DNA from: Amycolatopsis sp. WQ 127309
Lineage (GTDB): Bacteria > Actinomycetota > Actinomycetes > Mycobacteriales > Pseudonocardiaceae
NCBI RefSeq assembly: GCF_023023025.1
Contig: NZ_CP095481.1
Span: 10,243,001 to 10,307,000, forward strand
Length of the DNA stretch: 64,000 nt
Reading direction: 5' to 3'
A program made the translations under genes and the position numbers. A model generated the notes under the pieces. The model did not search any database, was not told the DNA's origin, and worked only from the letters and a program-made list of their open reading frames with translations. Below, one piece after another: positions 45,929 through 54,364 of this stretch. The stretch's first letter is position 1. Each line of letters opens with the position of its first letter.

Positions 45929-46555
45929 CTACAAAGGAGGCAACCCGTCCCTCGCCCCGCTATTCCGCGTCCCAGCATCCGGACGGGCGTGCAGCCAGCC
46001 GATCTCGCGGCCGCCGCCGGCCGGGACGACGACCCGCCGGAACACCGCCGGGTCCAGGTCGTGCTCGCCCTCACCGGCGATCTCGTCGTAGAGCCGGTCG
46101 GACACGATCAGCACCTGGTCCTCCTCCGGAGCCGCGGTCATCGCCGCCTTCAGCTCGGCCGAGTCGCACAGCCAGGACGACAACGCGACCGCGGCGCCGC
46201 CGAAGTGGGGCGGGCGCAGCACGACGTCGCCGTGGGCGACCGCCAGCCGCAGGCGCAGCCGGCCGAACTCGTTGAGGTGGCGGTTGCGGCGGCCCAGCGC
46301 CTCGGCCACCAGCTCGACCAGCCCGGTCGCGACCCACCGCGGCGGCACCGCCGGCGGGATGACCAGCGTCGTGTTGTCCCCTTCCGGGCGCCGGTACCAG
46401 CTCGGGGTGCGGTAGGGCACCGGGACGCGCTCGAACACCTCGTCCAGCACCGCGTCGAGGGTGACGGCGAGGTGCACCGAACGCGCGGTGCGGCCGCGGC
46501 TCGGGGCGACGATCCCGATCCGGACGACGGTCGCGGCCAGCGGGACGGTGCGCAC
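45929..46555 (-). CDS. Actinobacterial cyclase-homology-like protein of unknown function
   Basis: A 208-residue protein. Its core (FGRLRLRLAVAHGDV ... FGGAAVALSSWLCDSAELKAAM ... QVLIVSDRLYDEIA) resembles a nucleotide-cyclase homology domain as found in actinobacterial conflict and signalling proteins. The metal-binding aspartates of true cyclases are not obvious, so it is probably inactive. GTG 46555 follows AGGAGG. It is 21 bp from the 321-aa gene upstream. Its pairing with a Crp-type regulator nearby suggests a nucleotide- or peptide-linked signalling module; this is inference. Confidence 0.55.
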   Translation of the reverse strand: MRTVPLAATVVRIGIVAPSRGRTARSVHLAVTLDAVLDEVFERVPVPYRTPSWYRRPEGDNTTLVIPPAVPPRWVATGLVELVAEALGRRNRHLNEFGRLRLRLAVAHGDVVLRPPHFGGAAVALSSWLCDSAELKAAMTAAPEEDQVLIVSDRLYDEIAGEGEHDLDPAVFRRVVVPAGGGREIGWLHARPDAGTRNSGARDGLPPL

Positions 46556-46576
46556 GGCCTCCTCATTCCTCCCGGC

Positions 46577-47542
46577 TCAGTCGCCCCGGGGGTCGAACGA
46601 CCACTGCAGGCCGTAGCTCAGCCCCTGGTGCAGCTCGTGGAACTCCAGCCCCACCTCGCCGACCCGGTTGACGGTCAGCGCGTCCCCCGAGTCGACGCCG
46701 TCGTCGACCACCCGCCCCGGCACGCCGTTGAGCCGCCACACCCGGGCCGGCGGATCGGCGCGGTCGAAGCGGACGCGGACCGAGAACTCCTCGCAGCGGC
46801 GCAACGGGGTGAGGGCGTAGTACGGCCGCAACGACGTCCGCTGCGGCGTGAACCGGATGCCGTACTCGTGGCGCTGGCCCAGCCGCAACGGGCTGGGCAG
46901 CCGCATGACGAACTGCGCGTGACTCGCCGAAACCTGCTTGGCCTCGACGATCTCGCCGCCGAAGAGCACGTCGGCGGTGATGTCGGGCACCGGGTCGGTG
47001 CCGGGCACGGCCGGCACGCTGAACGACAGGACCAGCTCGTCGAGCTCGTCGACCTCCGCGACGATCCGGCGTTCCTCCTGCAGGTCCGGGAGATCGCGGT
47101 CGAAGCGGAGCATCACCTTCATCGACTCGACGTACCAGCCGGCCAGCGGATGCAGGTCCCGGCCCTGGCTGGGTTCGCCGAGCAGCTCGTCGAGCCGGCG
47201 GAAGGCGAGGTCGATGCGCCGGCGCGCGGTGCGCGGGTCCCGGTCGAGCATGCCGGCCAGCCACGAGATCCGCCGGTCCAGGAACTCCCCGGCCGCTTCC
47301 TCGTGCAGGCCGAGCGCCGCCAGCGCGGCCAGCCGCAGGTCCGCGGGCAGCCGGCCGCAGAGCTCGGTGAGCCGCAGGACGAGCTTGTGCCGCGCGGCGG
47401 CGGGCGAGTCGGCCTCGGCGATCCGGCACGCTTCGCGCAGGCACGGCCCGATCCGCTGGTGCAGATCGGTGGCGTCCAGACCGCGGCCGCGGCGCAGTTC
47501 GTTCAGCTCGCGCACGAACGGGAAGGAGTTCTCCGCCGTCAC
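46577..47542 (-). CDS. Unknown protein: helical regulatory N-domain plus beta-rich C-domain
   Basis: A 321-residue protein. Residues 1-120 form an all-helical region with the pattern LNELRRGRGLDATDLHQRIG ... LAGMLDRDPRTARRRIDLAFRRLDELL, which I associate with a helix-turn-helix-like domain of actinobacterial signalling proteins. Residues 135-321 are rich in beta strands (RFDRDLPDLQEERRIVAEV, EFSVRVRFDRADPPARVWRLNG). No signal peptide. Start GTG 47542 follows GAGGAGGAGG. It is downstream of the small-peptide genes across a hairpin and upstream of the cyclase-like gene. Function unknown. Confidence 0.6.
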   Translation of the reverse strand: MTAENSFPFVRELNELRRGRGLDATDLHQRIGPCLREACRIAEADSPAAARHKLVLRLTELCGRLPADLRLAALAALGLHEEAAGEFLDRRISWLAGMLDRDPRTARRRIDLAFRRLDELLGEPSQGRDLHPLAGWYVESMKVMLRFDRDLPDLQEERRIVAEVDELDELVLSFSVPAVPGTDPVPDITADVLFGGEIVEAKQVSASHAQFVMRLPSPLRLGQRHEYGIRFTPQRTSLRPYYALTPLRRCEEFSVRVRFDRADPPARVWRLNGVPGRVVDDGVDSGDALTVNRVGEVGLEFHELHQGLSYGLQWSFDPRGD

Positions 47543-47653
47543 CCGGCCCTCCTCCTCGCTGCGGCAAAGAGAGTCGCAGAACGGCTCGTCACCTTACCAG
47601 CGGCAGTTCCGCGCCGGCATGACAAATAGCGGACAGTTGTGTGCGGGCGAATA

Positions 47654-47692
47654 GCCCGGCCGGTCGACCCCCCACGAGCCGGCCGGCCGGGC
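47654..47692 (-). terminator. Hairpin between the micropeptide and the 321-aa gene
   Basis: 10-bp perfect arms (GCCCGGCCGG / CCGGCCGGGC) 16 bp past the micropeptide stop codon. It may end most transcripts after the small genes and let some read through to the larger genes. Confidence 0.6.
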
Positions 47693-47707
47693 CGCACCGC
47701 GGGTGCG

Positions 47708-47752
47708 TCAGTTCGCGCCGAAGATCAGCGCCCAGATCGAGTGGCTCTCCAT
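47708..47752 (-). CDS. 14-residue micropeptide
   Basis: ATG 47752 to TGA 47708 encodes MESHSIWALIFGAN. GAGGAGG lies 6 nt before the ATG, directly after the stop codon of the 48-aa gene, so it should be efficiently translated. The peptide is hydrophobic with one Trp and no Cys or Lys. No family is recognised. It might be a signal, a leader peptide or a modified-peptide core; none is shown. Confidence 0.45.
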   Translation of the reverse strand: MESHSIWALIFGAN

Positions 47753-47763
47753 CACACACCTCC

Positions 47764-47910
47764 TCATCGCTGCACCCAGGACGAGGCGGGGATCGGTGCC
47801 GCCGGTTCCGCCGCGGTTCCGGAGGCCACCAGCAAACCCGCGACGACGCCGGCGGCGAACGCGGCGGAAACGGATTTCACCAGGGTCCGGATTTTGCAGT
47901 AGACGTTCAC
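47764..47910 (-). CDS. 48-residue small secreted or membrane peptide
   Basis: GTG 47910 to TGA 47764 encodes a 48-residue peptide beginning MNVYCKIRTLVK, with a hydrophobic core (residues 14-31) and SGTAAEP like a signal-peptidase site, leaving a tail of about 14 residues ending ASSWVQR. GGGGGAG lies 8 nt upstream of the start. It sits between the Crp-family gene and the 14-residue micropeptide, 11 bp from the latter. A precursor that is exported is the natural reading, but the function is unknown. Confidence 0.5.
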   Translation of the reverse strand: MNVYCKIRTLVKSVSAAFAAGVVAGLLVASGTAAEPAAPIPASSWVQR

Positions 47911-48022
47911 GACAAGCACTCCCCCGAGCCTCGCTCAAAAACGGAATCCGGCCGGTGGCATCTCTTTCTTTTCCGGCCGATCCCAGAATCGCGCGAGGCG
48001 GGCGGTTCTCAGAGGCCCGTTG

Positions 48023-48730
48023 TCACGGGCGTTGTGTGCCGTTTGGCTCAGAACTGGCGAACGCCCGCAGCACCCGCGGCTGGCGGATCAGGATCCGGCG
48101 CCGGCCGGTCTCGACGATCCCGCGCTCGCGCAGCACGCGCAGGGCCCGCGCGACCGTCCGGCGCGCGGCGCCGATCTGGGCGGCGATGTCTTCCTGCGAC
48201 AGTGAAGCCTCGATGACGATGCCTTCGGGCACCCTACGGCCGTGCTCGTCGGCGAGCCGCACCAGGACGACCGCGACGCGGCGGCTCACGTCGAAGACGG
48301 CCGAGTCGACCCGCGCCGACTCGGCGTAGCGCAGGCGCGCCGCGACGGTCTTGATCGTCGCGATGGCGATTTCGGGCCGGACGTGCAGCACGTCGACGAA
48401 CTCGGCGCCGGTCAGCTGGAAGACCGTGCACGGCTCGATCGCGCGCACCGACGCCGTCCGGGGCCGGCCGGTGACCGCGGCGAGATCGCCCAGGACCTCG
48501 CCGGGTCCACGCAGCCCGAAGAGCACCTCACGGCCGTCCTCGACGATCTTCGAGACCCGCACCCAGCCGGAGACCAGCACATGCACGTGGTCGGACGGGT
48601 CACCCTCCATGAGCACGACGTCGTTGGCGCGGAACCGGCGGCGGGTCCCCCGGGCGAGCAGGTACTCGCGATCGGCGTCGGCGAGGTAGGCCAGGAGCGC
48701 CCCCTCGGCCTGGTCGTCGTGCCCTGTCAT
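48023..48730 (-). CDS. Crp/Fnr-family transcriptional regulator
   Basis: A 235-residue Crp-fold protein: N-terminal cyclic-nucleotide-binding domain (FRANDVVLMEGDPSDHVHVLVSGWVRV, GPGEVLGDLAAVTGRPRTASVRAIE), a long dimer helix and a C-terminal winged helix (LSQEDIAAQIGAARRTVARALRVLRERGIV). The cAMP-binding Arg position reads RTASV, so a nucleotide ligand is possible. ATG 48730 is preferred; GTG 48751 is in frame. The small-peptide genes follow on the same strand 113 bp downstream. Confidence 0.88.
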   Translation of the reverse strand: MTGHDDQAEGALLAYLADADREYLLARGTRRRFRANDVVLMEGDPSDHVHVLVSGWVRVSKIVEDGREVLFGLRGPGEVLGDLAAVTGRPRTASVRAIEPCTVFQLTGAEFVDVLHVRPEIAIATIKTVAARLRYAESARVDSAVFDVSRRVAVVLVRLADEHGRRVPEGIVIEASLSQEDIAAQIGAARRTVARALRVLRERGIVETGRRRILIRQPRVLRAFASSEPNGTQRP

Positions 48731-48807
48731 GGCTCCCCTCCGGATCTCCACCGTAACCCGGCGTGGTGGCCCGGGGCGAGGGCAAGACGACCGGTAGGGT
48801 CGCCGCC

Positions 48808-49287
48808 GTGGCAGGCGAGGACGGACAGGCCGTGGAGATCTACACCGACGGCGCGTGCAGCGGAAACCCGGGACCCGGCGGCTGGGGCGCGGTGCTGACG
48901 TACGGGCGGCACGAGCGCGAGCTGTACGGCGGCGAAGCCACCCCGACGACGAACAACCGCATGGAGCTGACGGCGCCGATCCGCGCGCTGGAGAGCCTGA
49001 AGCGGCCGTCGCAGGTCCGCGTGTTCACCGACAGCACGTACGTGCGCAACGGCATCACGCAGTGGCTCCCGAGGTGGAAGAGCAACGGCTGGAAGACGGC
49101 GGCGCGCGAGCCGGTCAAGAACGCGGACCTGTGGCAGCGCCTGGACGAAGCGGTCCGCGAGCACGAGGTGGAGTGGCTCTGGGTGAAGGGCCACGCGGGC
49201 CTGCCGGGCAACGAGCGCGCGGACCGCCTCGCGGTGCGCGGCGCCCAGGAGGCGCGGGAGAGCGGCAAGCCGGTCAACGCGGACTAG
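48808..49287 (+). CDS. rnhA: Ribonuclease HI
   Basis: A 159-residue RNase HI that cuts RNA in RNA:DNA hybrids. The catalytic carboxylates Asp14 ([15 protein letters not shown]), Glu53 (NNRMELTA), Asp75 (FTDSTYV) and Asp139 (GNERAD), with the handle loop [10 protein letters not shown], are all present. GTG 48808 is chosen because TAGGGT (48795-48800) lies 7 nt upstream and no ribosome site exists: a leaderless start. The in-frame GTG at 48763 would add 15 unrelated residues. Confidence 0.95.
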   Translation: MAGEDGQAVEIYTDGACSGNPGPGGWGAVLTYGRHERELYGGEATPTTNNRMELTAPIRALESLKRPSQVRVFTDSTYVRNGITQWLPRWKSNGWKTAAREPVKNADLWQRLDEAVREHEVEWLWVKGHAGLPGNERADRLAVRGAQEARESGKPVNAD

Positions 49288-49338
49288 TCCACAAAGGACG
49301 GCTGCTGCCCGCTCGGTGCGCCGTGGCACAATTCCCGG

Positions 49339-49719
49339 ATGTCTCCCGCTTCCTGCCCGTGCGGCCTCACCGGGTCCTACGCCGCCTGCTGTGGCCGGTT
49401 CCACGACGGTGGCCTGGCGGCGCCGACCGCCGAGCTGCTGATGCGGTCGCGGTTCAGCGCCTTCGCCGTCGGGGACGCCGGTTACCTGCTGCGCACCTGG
49501 CACCCGGACACCCGGCCGCGGAAGCTGGCGCTCGACGCCGGCCAGCAGTGGACGCGGCTGGAGATCCTCGCCCGCACCGGCGGCGGCCTGCTGCACAACG
49601 AGGGCACCGTCGAGTTCCGCGCGCACTACCGCCACCGCGGCCGCGACGGCTTCCTGGAGGAGAACAGCCGCTTCCGCCGCGACGACGGCCACTGGGTCTA
49701 CCTCGACGCGGAAGCCTGA
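49339..49719 (+). CDS. YchJ/UPF0225 family SEC-C-type protein
   Basis: A 126-residue protein. An N-terminal zinc-binding motif CPCG...YAACCGRFH resembles SEC-C; the YchJ core follows (PTAELLMRSRFSAFAVGDAGYLLRTWHP, EFRAHYRHRGRDGFLEENSRF). The fold is NTF2-like. Role unknown in any species. A CACAAT -10 (49327-49332) ends 6 nt before ATG 49339, indicating a leaderless mRNA. Confidence 0.88.
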   Translation: MSPASCPCGLTGSYAACCGRFHDGGLAAPTAELLMRSRFSAFAVGDAGYLLRTWHPDTRPRKLALDAGQQWTRLEILARTGGGLLHNEGTVEFRAHYRHRGRDGFLEENSRFRRDDGHWVYLDAEA

Positions 49720-49853
49720 CGCCGAGCGTCGCGCACGCTGGGCGACGCGCCCGGCCGGCTGCAGCAAGCCACGGACGCCGAGCGGACCGGATCGACGGCA
49801 GTCGCCGAAACCCGTCCCGCGCAGCACCCCCGTCGTGCTAAAACAGTGCGGCG

Positions 49854-51086
49854 ATGGGAAAACTGACGCGCCGCGCGCGGGCGAAGGCGGACTACTTCGG
49901 CTTCATCGGCGCCCGGGAGTGGCCGCTCGCCGCGTCCGGGCTCGGGGTGCTGCTCGGCGTGGTCACCATTCTGCCCAGTGCCGTCGGCGTCGTGCTGTCG
50001 GTCGTCGCACTCGCGCTCGGCGTCGCCACCTTCACCCGGGACGTCCGGCTGCTGCGCCGCCGCTGGGCCGGGTTCGAGTTCACCGCGATCGCCGCGCCCT
50101 TCCCCACCGGTGACCTGCCGCCGCCCGCCGCTTACCCGCCGTCCGAGTACCTCGCCGTGCCCGCGCGCGGGACCGCGCTGGTCAGCGCCGCGATCGACCG
50201 GGACCTCTGGGCGGGGCAGCACACGATCACCGTCGCCGAGGAGCCCTACCGGCTGCCGCCCGCGCTGAAGGCGACCGCGCCGCACGTGCTTCCGCTGCGC
50301 GCCCGGGGGCGGTTGCTCTTCAACGGCCCGGTCGTCGGCATGCACGGCGATCCGCTGCCCGCCGCCGGCTCTCGGCCCGCGCCGATCCGGCTGCACCGCG
50401 CGCGGTTCTTCGACGCCGTCTGCTCGAACGAACTCGGCACGCTGCGCATCACCCGCGGCGAGACCGGCGAGGAGTACGACCTGCGCAAGGCCGAGCTCAC
50501 CGACTCGGCCGGCGTGCTGCGGACGTTGAGCAGCAGCGCGCTGACGGACCTGGTCGGCGTCTCCACGGTCGCCTTCACCACCGACGGCAAGCTCGTCACC
50601 GTCCGGCAGTCGTCGCTCAACGCCGCGAGCGGGCTGCTGCTGGCGCCCTCGGGCAGCGGCTCGCTCGAACCCCGCGACCTGCGGACGCCGGCCGGCGAAC
50701 CCCGGCCGCTGCTGCACGACGCCGTCCGTGCGGGCATGGAACGCGAACTGTGCGAAGAAAGCGGGCTCAAGCCCGAAGACGTCCGCGAGACCCGGCTGGT
50801 CGGCTTCGCGCGCTGGATGGAGCGCGGGGCGAAGCCCGAGTTCTTCGGGCTGACGGAGCTGGACGTCGACAGCGCGGACGTCGCCGGACGCCGGCCGGTC
50901 AGCGGCGAGCGGCTCTACAGCGCCGGGTCGACGCTCTTCGACGTCGATCTCGCGGCGGTCGGCGCCGCACTGGCCGCCGGTGTTCCGCTGAGCGAGGCAC
51001 TACCGCGGCGGATCTGGGAAGACGGCTCGCTGCCGCTCCTGCTGGCCCTGCGCGCGGCGGCCGCGTGGCACGCGGCGCGGGGCTGA
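49854..51086 (+). CDS. Membrane protein with C-terminal Nudix-like domain
   Basis: A 410-residue protein: two closely spaced membrane helices near the N-terminus (about 25-60), then a long cytosolic part. At about 295-315 the sequence AVRAGMERELCEESGLKPEDV matches the REx2EE core of the Nudix box, although the N-terminal glycine of the box is not clear. Nudix enzymes cleave nucleoside diphosphate derivatives; anchoring one in the membrane is unusual. Conservation and substrate cannot be judged. ATG 49854 has no clear ribosome site. Confidence 0.65.
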   Translation: MGKLTRRARAKADYFGFIGAREWPLAASGLGVLLGVVTILPSAVGVVLSVVALALGVATFTRDVRLLRRRWAGFEFTAIAAPFPTGDLPPPAAYPPSEYLAVPARGTALVSAAIDRDLWAGQHTITVAEEPYRLPPALKATAPHVLPLRARGRLLFNGPVVGMHGDPLPAAGSRPAPIRLHRARFFDAVCSNELGTLRITRGETGEEYDLRKAELTDSAGVLRTLSSSALTDLVGVSTVAFTTDGKLVTVRQSSLNAASGLLLAPSGSGSLEPRDLRTPAGEPRPLLHDAVRAGMERELCEESGLKPEDVRETRLVGFARWMERGAKPEFFGLTELDVDSADVAGRRPVSGERLYSAGSTLFDVDLAAVGAALAAGVPLSEALPRRIWEDGSLPLLLALRAAAAWHAARG

Positions 51087-51145
51087 CCAACCGGACGAAC
51101 ACCCCTGTTCCCGGAGTGACCGGACCGCTACTATCGTCCGCAATT

Positions 51146-51164
51146 GTTAGGAAAGTTCCCTAAC
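51146..51164. promoter_or_regulatory. Palindromic operator before csxA
   Basis: GTTAGGAAAGTTCCCTAAC: perfect 6-bp arms GTTAGG/CCTAAC with near-symmetrical centre. It lies just downstream of a TACTAT -10 (51129-51134) and 47 bp before the gene. It resembles the ROK-family CsnR box described upstream of actinomycete chitosanase genes; this likeness is from memory. Confidence 0.5.
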
Positions 51165-51210
51165 GATGGTCACCGTCCCTCGCCGCCGTGGTGCCTAGGA
51201 GGCGCAGCTA

Positions 51211-54200
51211 GTGAGTCATCGGCAAAGAACAACCTTACGGCTGCTGGCGGCGGTCACGCTGGCCGTCGCGCTGGGCGGGGCGGCCGTTCCGGCGGCCGGC
51301 GGGCAGGTGGCGGCGAAAGCCACCGTCGCCGCGGCCGGCCCGGCCACCGCGGTCCCCGGTTTCCTGATCCAGACCTCGGCCCAGGTCGGCGACGACTCGG
51401 CGGTGTCGAAGCCCGGCTTCAACACCGCCGGCTGGTACCCGGTCGGCCCGCGCTCGACGGTCTACGCCGGGCTGCTGGCCAACGGCAAGTACGCCGACCC
51501 GTTCTACTCGACGAACATGAAGAACGTGCCGGCCGCGGACTTCAAGGTCCCGTGGTGGTACCGGACCGACCTCACCGTCACCGACACCACCCAGCGCACC
51601 TACCTCGACTTCAGCGGCGTGCTGTCGAAGGCCGACGTCTGGGTCAACGGGACGAAGATCGCGGACAAGGCGCAGGTCAACGGCGCCTACACGCGGCAGG
51701 ACCTGGACATCACCGCGCAGGTGAAGGCCGGCACGAACAGCGTCGCGTTCAAGGTCTACCCGAACGACCCGGACAAGGACCTGTCGATGGGCTGGATCGA
51801 CTGGGCGCAGACCCCGCCGGACCAGAACATGGGCATCGTGCGCGACGTCCTGGTCCGCCGCAGCGGGCCGGTCGCGCTGCGCGGCGGCCACGTCGTGACG
51901 AAGCTGACCGGCACGACGCACGCCGACCTCACGGTGAAGGCCGACGTCCGCAACGACTCGGCGGCCGCGGTCTCGGCGACGGTGTCCGGCACGGTCGCCG
52001 GCAAGGCGATCAGCCAGGCGGTTTCCCTGGCGGCCAAGGAGAAGAAGACCGTCACCTTCCCGGCCGTCGGGATCGACAACCCGCAGGTGTGGTGGCCGGC
52101 CGGGATGGGCGGGCAGCCGCTCTACGACCTCGGCCTCAGCGCGAACGTCGGCGGCACGGCGTCGGACACCTCCCACGAGAGCTTCGGCGTGCGCGAGGTG
52201 AAGTCGACGGTCAACTCCGCCGGCGGCCGGGCGTACACGATCAACGGGCGCCCGCTGCTGATCAAGGGCGGCGGCTACTCGCCGGACCTGTTCCTGCGCT
52301 GGAACGCGCAGTACGCGGCGGACAAGCTGGCCTACGTCAAGGACCTCGGGCTCAACACCGTGCGCCTGGAAGGGCACATCGAACCGGACGAGTTCTTCGA
52401 CCTCGCCGACCGGATGGGCGTGCTGACGCTGCCCGGCTGGGAGTGCTGCGACAAGTGGGAGGGCCAGGTCAACGGCAGCGAGAAGGGTGACCCCTGGACC
52501 GCCGCCGACTACCCGATCGCCAAGGCGTCGATGACCGCGGAGGCCGAGCGGCTGCGCGATCACCCGAGCGTCATCTCGTTCCTGATCGGCAGCGACTTCG
52601 CCCCCGACGCGACGATCGAGAAGAACTACCTCGACGCGCTGAAGGCCGCGGACTGGGCCACCCCGATCGTCCCGGCCGCGTCGGCGAAGTCGTCGCCGCA
52701 GCTCGGCGCGTCCGGCATGAAGATGAACGGGCCGTACGACTACGTCCCGCCGAACTACTGGTACGACAAGGCGCACACCGACCTCGGCGGGGCGTTCGGC
52801 TTCAACTCCGAAACCAGCGCCGGGCCGGACATCCCGACGATGGACACGCTCAAGCGGATGATGTCGCCGACTGAGCTGGACACGTTGTGGAAGAGCCCGT
52901 CGACCGCGCAGTACCACCGGTCGTCGTCCTCGACGTTCGCCAACCTGAAGCTCTACGGCGATGCGCTGACCGGCCGCTACGGCAAGCCGGCGAGCCTGGA
53001 CGACTTCGTCCGCAAGGCGCAGCTGGCGCAGTACGAGAACGTCCGCGCCGAGTTCGAGTCGCACTCGCGCAACTTCAGCGACAGCTCGAACCCGTCGACC
53101 GGGATCATCTACTGGATGCTCAACAGCGGCTGGACGTCGCTGCACTGGCAGCTGTTCGACGCCTACCTCGACCAGAACGGCTCGTACTTCGGGGCCAAGA
53201 AGGCGAACGAACCGTTGCACATCCAGTACTCCTACGACAACAAGTCCGTCGTGGTGGTCAACCACAACCACGACGCGGCGTCGAACCTGACCGCGTCGGT
53301 CAAGCTGTACAACCTCGACGGGACGGAGAAGTTCACCCAGTCCAAGACCGGTCTCTCGGTCGGCGGTGACGGCGCCAAGACCACCGCGCTGACCATCCCC
53401 GCGGTGAGCGGCCTGTCGACGACGTACCTGGCGAAGCTCGTCCTGACCGACCCGGCGGGCAAGGAGGTCAGCCGCAACGTCTACTGGCTGTCCACCAAGG
53501 CCGACACGCTCGACTGGGACAACAGCGACTGGTACTACACGCCGACGACGTCGTACGCCGACCTGACCGGGCTGAACGGCCTGGGCCAGGTCGCGGTCGA
53601 CACCACCGCGAACTCGGCGGCGAACTCCGACGGCACCACGACCACCAAGGTGACGCTGAAGAACAGCTCCACCGGCAAGCTGCCGGCGTTCTTCGTCGAC
53701 GCGCACGTCCTCGGCGCGGCGGGCGCACCGGTGCTGCCGGTGACGTGGACCGACAACCAGGTCAGCCTCTGGCCCGGCGAGTCGGCGACGCTCACCGCGA
53801 CGTACCGGACCGCGGACCTCAAGGGCGCGACGCCGTCCGTGCGGGTCGCGGGCTGGAACACCGGCACGAAGACGGTGCCCGCGAACGGCACCACCGATCC
53901 GGGCACCCCCGGCACCCCCGGCACCCCGGCCGACTACCAGGCCGAGGACGCCACGATCACCAGCGGTGTCGCGGAGTCGAACCACGCCGGGTTCACCGGC
54001 AGCGGGTTCGTCAACTACGACAACGCGACCGGCAGCGCGGTGGAGTTCTCCGTCGACGCGGCGGCCGCCGGCCCCGCCGACGTCGTCCTGCGGTACGCCA
54101 ACGGCACCACGGTGAACCGCCCGATGGACGTCTCGGTGAACGGCACGAAGGTGGCGTCCGCGCTGGCCTTCGGCGGCACCGGGAACTGGGACACCTGGCA

Positions 54201-54303
54201 GACGGTCACGGTCCACGTGACGCTGACCGCCGGGCCGAACAAGATCAAGACGACCGCGACGACCGCCAACGGCGGCCCGAACGTCGACAAGATCACCGTC
54301 TAG
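51211..54303 (+). CDS. csxA: Exo-beta-D-glucosaminidase (GH2) with C-terminal CBM35
   Basis: A 1030-residue secreted GH2 enzyme that removes glucosamine from the non-reducing end of chitosan. Signal peptide (about 1-33); GH2 sugar-binding, Ig-like and TIM-barrel domains; general acid Asp462 (LIGSDFAPD) and nucleophile Glu534 (FNSETSAGPD), spaced 72 residues apart exactly as Asp469/Glu541 in Amycolatopsis orientalis CsxA. After a DPGTPGTPGTPADY linker (about 895-910) comes a CBM35 (YQAEDATITSGVAESNHAGFTGSGFVN), which in CsxA binds uronic/glucosamine ends. GTG 51211 has AGGAGG upstream. Confidence 0.93.
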   Translation: MSHRQRTTLRLLAAVTLAVALGGAAVPAAGGQVAAKATVAAAGPATAVPGFLIQTSAQVGDDSAVSKPGFNTAGWYPVGPRSTVYAGLLANGKYADPFYSTNMKNVPAADFKVPWWYRTDLTVTDTTQRTYLDFSGVLSKADVWVNGTKIADKAQVNGAYTRQDLDITAQVKAGTNSVAFKVYPNDPDKDLSMGWIDWAQTPPDQNMGIVRDVLVRRSGPVALRGGHVVTKLTGTTHADLTVKADVRNDSAAAVSATVSGTVAGKAISQAVSLAAKEKKTVTFPAVGIDNPQVWWPAGMGGQPLYDLGLSANVGGTASDTSHESFGVREVKSTVNSAGGRAYTINGRPLLIKGGGYSPDLFLRWNAQYAADKLAYVKDLGLNTVRLEGHIEPDEFFDLADRMGVLTLPGWECCDKWEGQVNGSEKGDPWTAADYPIAKASMTAEAERLRDHPSVISFLIGSDFAPDATIEKNYLDALKAADWATPIVPAASAKSSPQLGASGMKMNGPYDYVPPNYWYDKAHTDLGGAFGFNSETSAGPDIPTMDTLKRMMSPTELDTLWKSPSTAQYHRSSSSTFANLKLYGDALTGRYGKPASLDDFVRKAQLAQYENVRAEFESHSRNFSDSSNPSTGIIYWMLNSGWTSLHWQLFDAYLDQNGSYFGAKKANEPLHIQYSYDNKSVVVVNHNHDAASNLTASVKLYNLDGTEKFTQSKTGLSVGGDGAKTTALTIPAVSGLSTTYLAKLVLTDPAGKEVSRNVYWLSTKADTLDWDNSDWYYTPTTSYADLTGLNGLGQVAVDTTANSAANSDGTTTTKVTLKNSSTGKLPAFFVDAHVLGAAGAPVLPVTWTDNQVSLWPGESATLTATYRTADLKGATPSVRVAGWNTGTKTVPANGTTDPGTPGTPGTPADYQAEDATITSGVAESNHAGFTGSGFVNYDNATGSAVEFSVDAAAAGPADVVLRYANGTTVNRPMDVSVNGTKVASALAFGGTGNWDTWQTVTVHVTLTAGPNKIKTTATTANGGPNVDKITV

Positions 54304-54307
54304 CCCA

Positions 54308-54364
54308 AGTCCGTGAATGCCACATTGAGAGACCTAGTGTCCCTCAATGTGGCATTCACGGACT
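54308..54364. terminator. 22-bp palindrome, bidirectional terminator or dispersed repeat
   Basis: Arms 54308-54329 and 54343-54364 are perfectly complementary, with a 13-nt loop. It starts 5 bp after the csxA stop codon, and its right arm encodes the last codons and stop of the convergent esterase gene. The near-exact long arms and TGAATGCCACATTGAG core look like an intergenic palindromic repeat rather than a random terminator. Confidence 0.65.
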
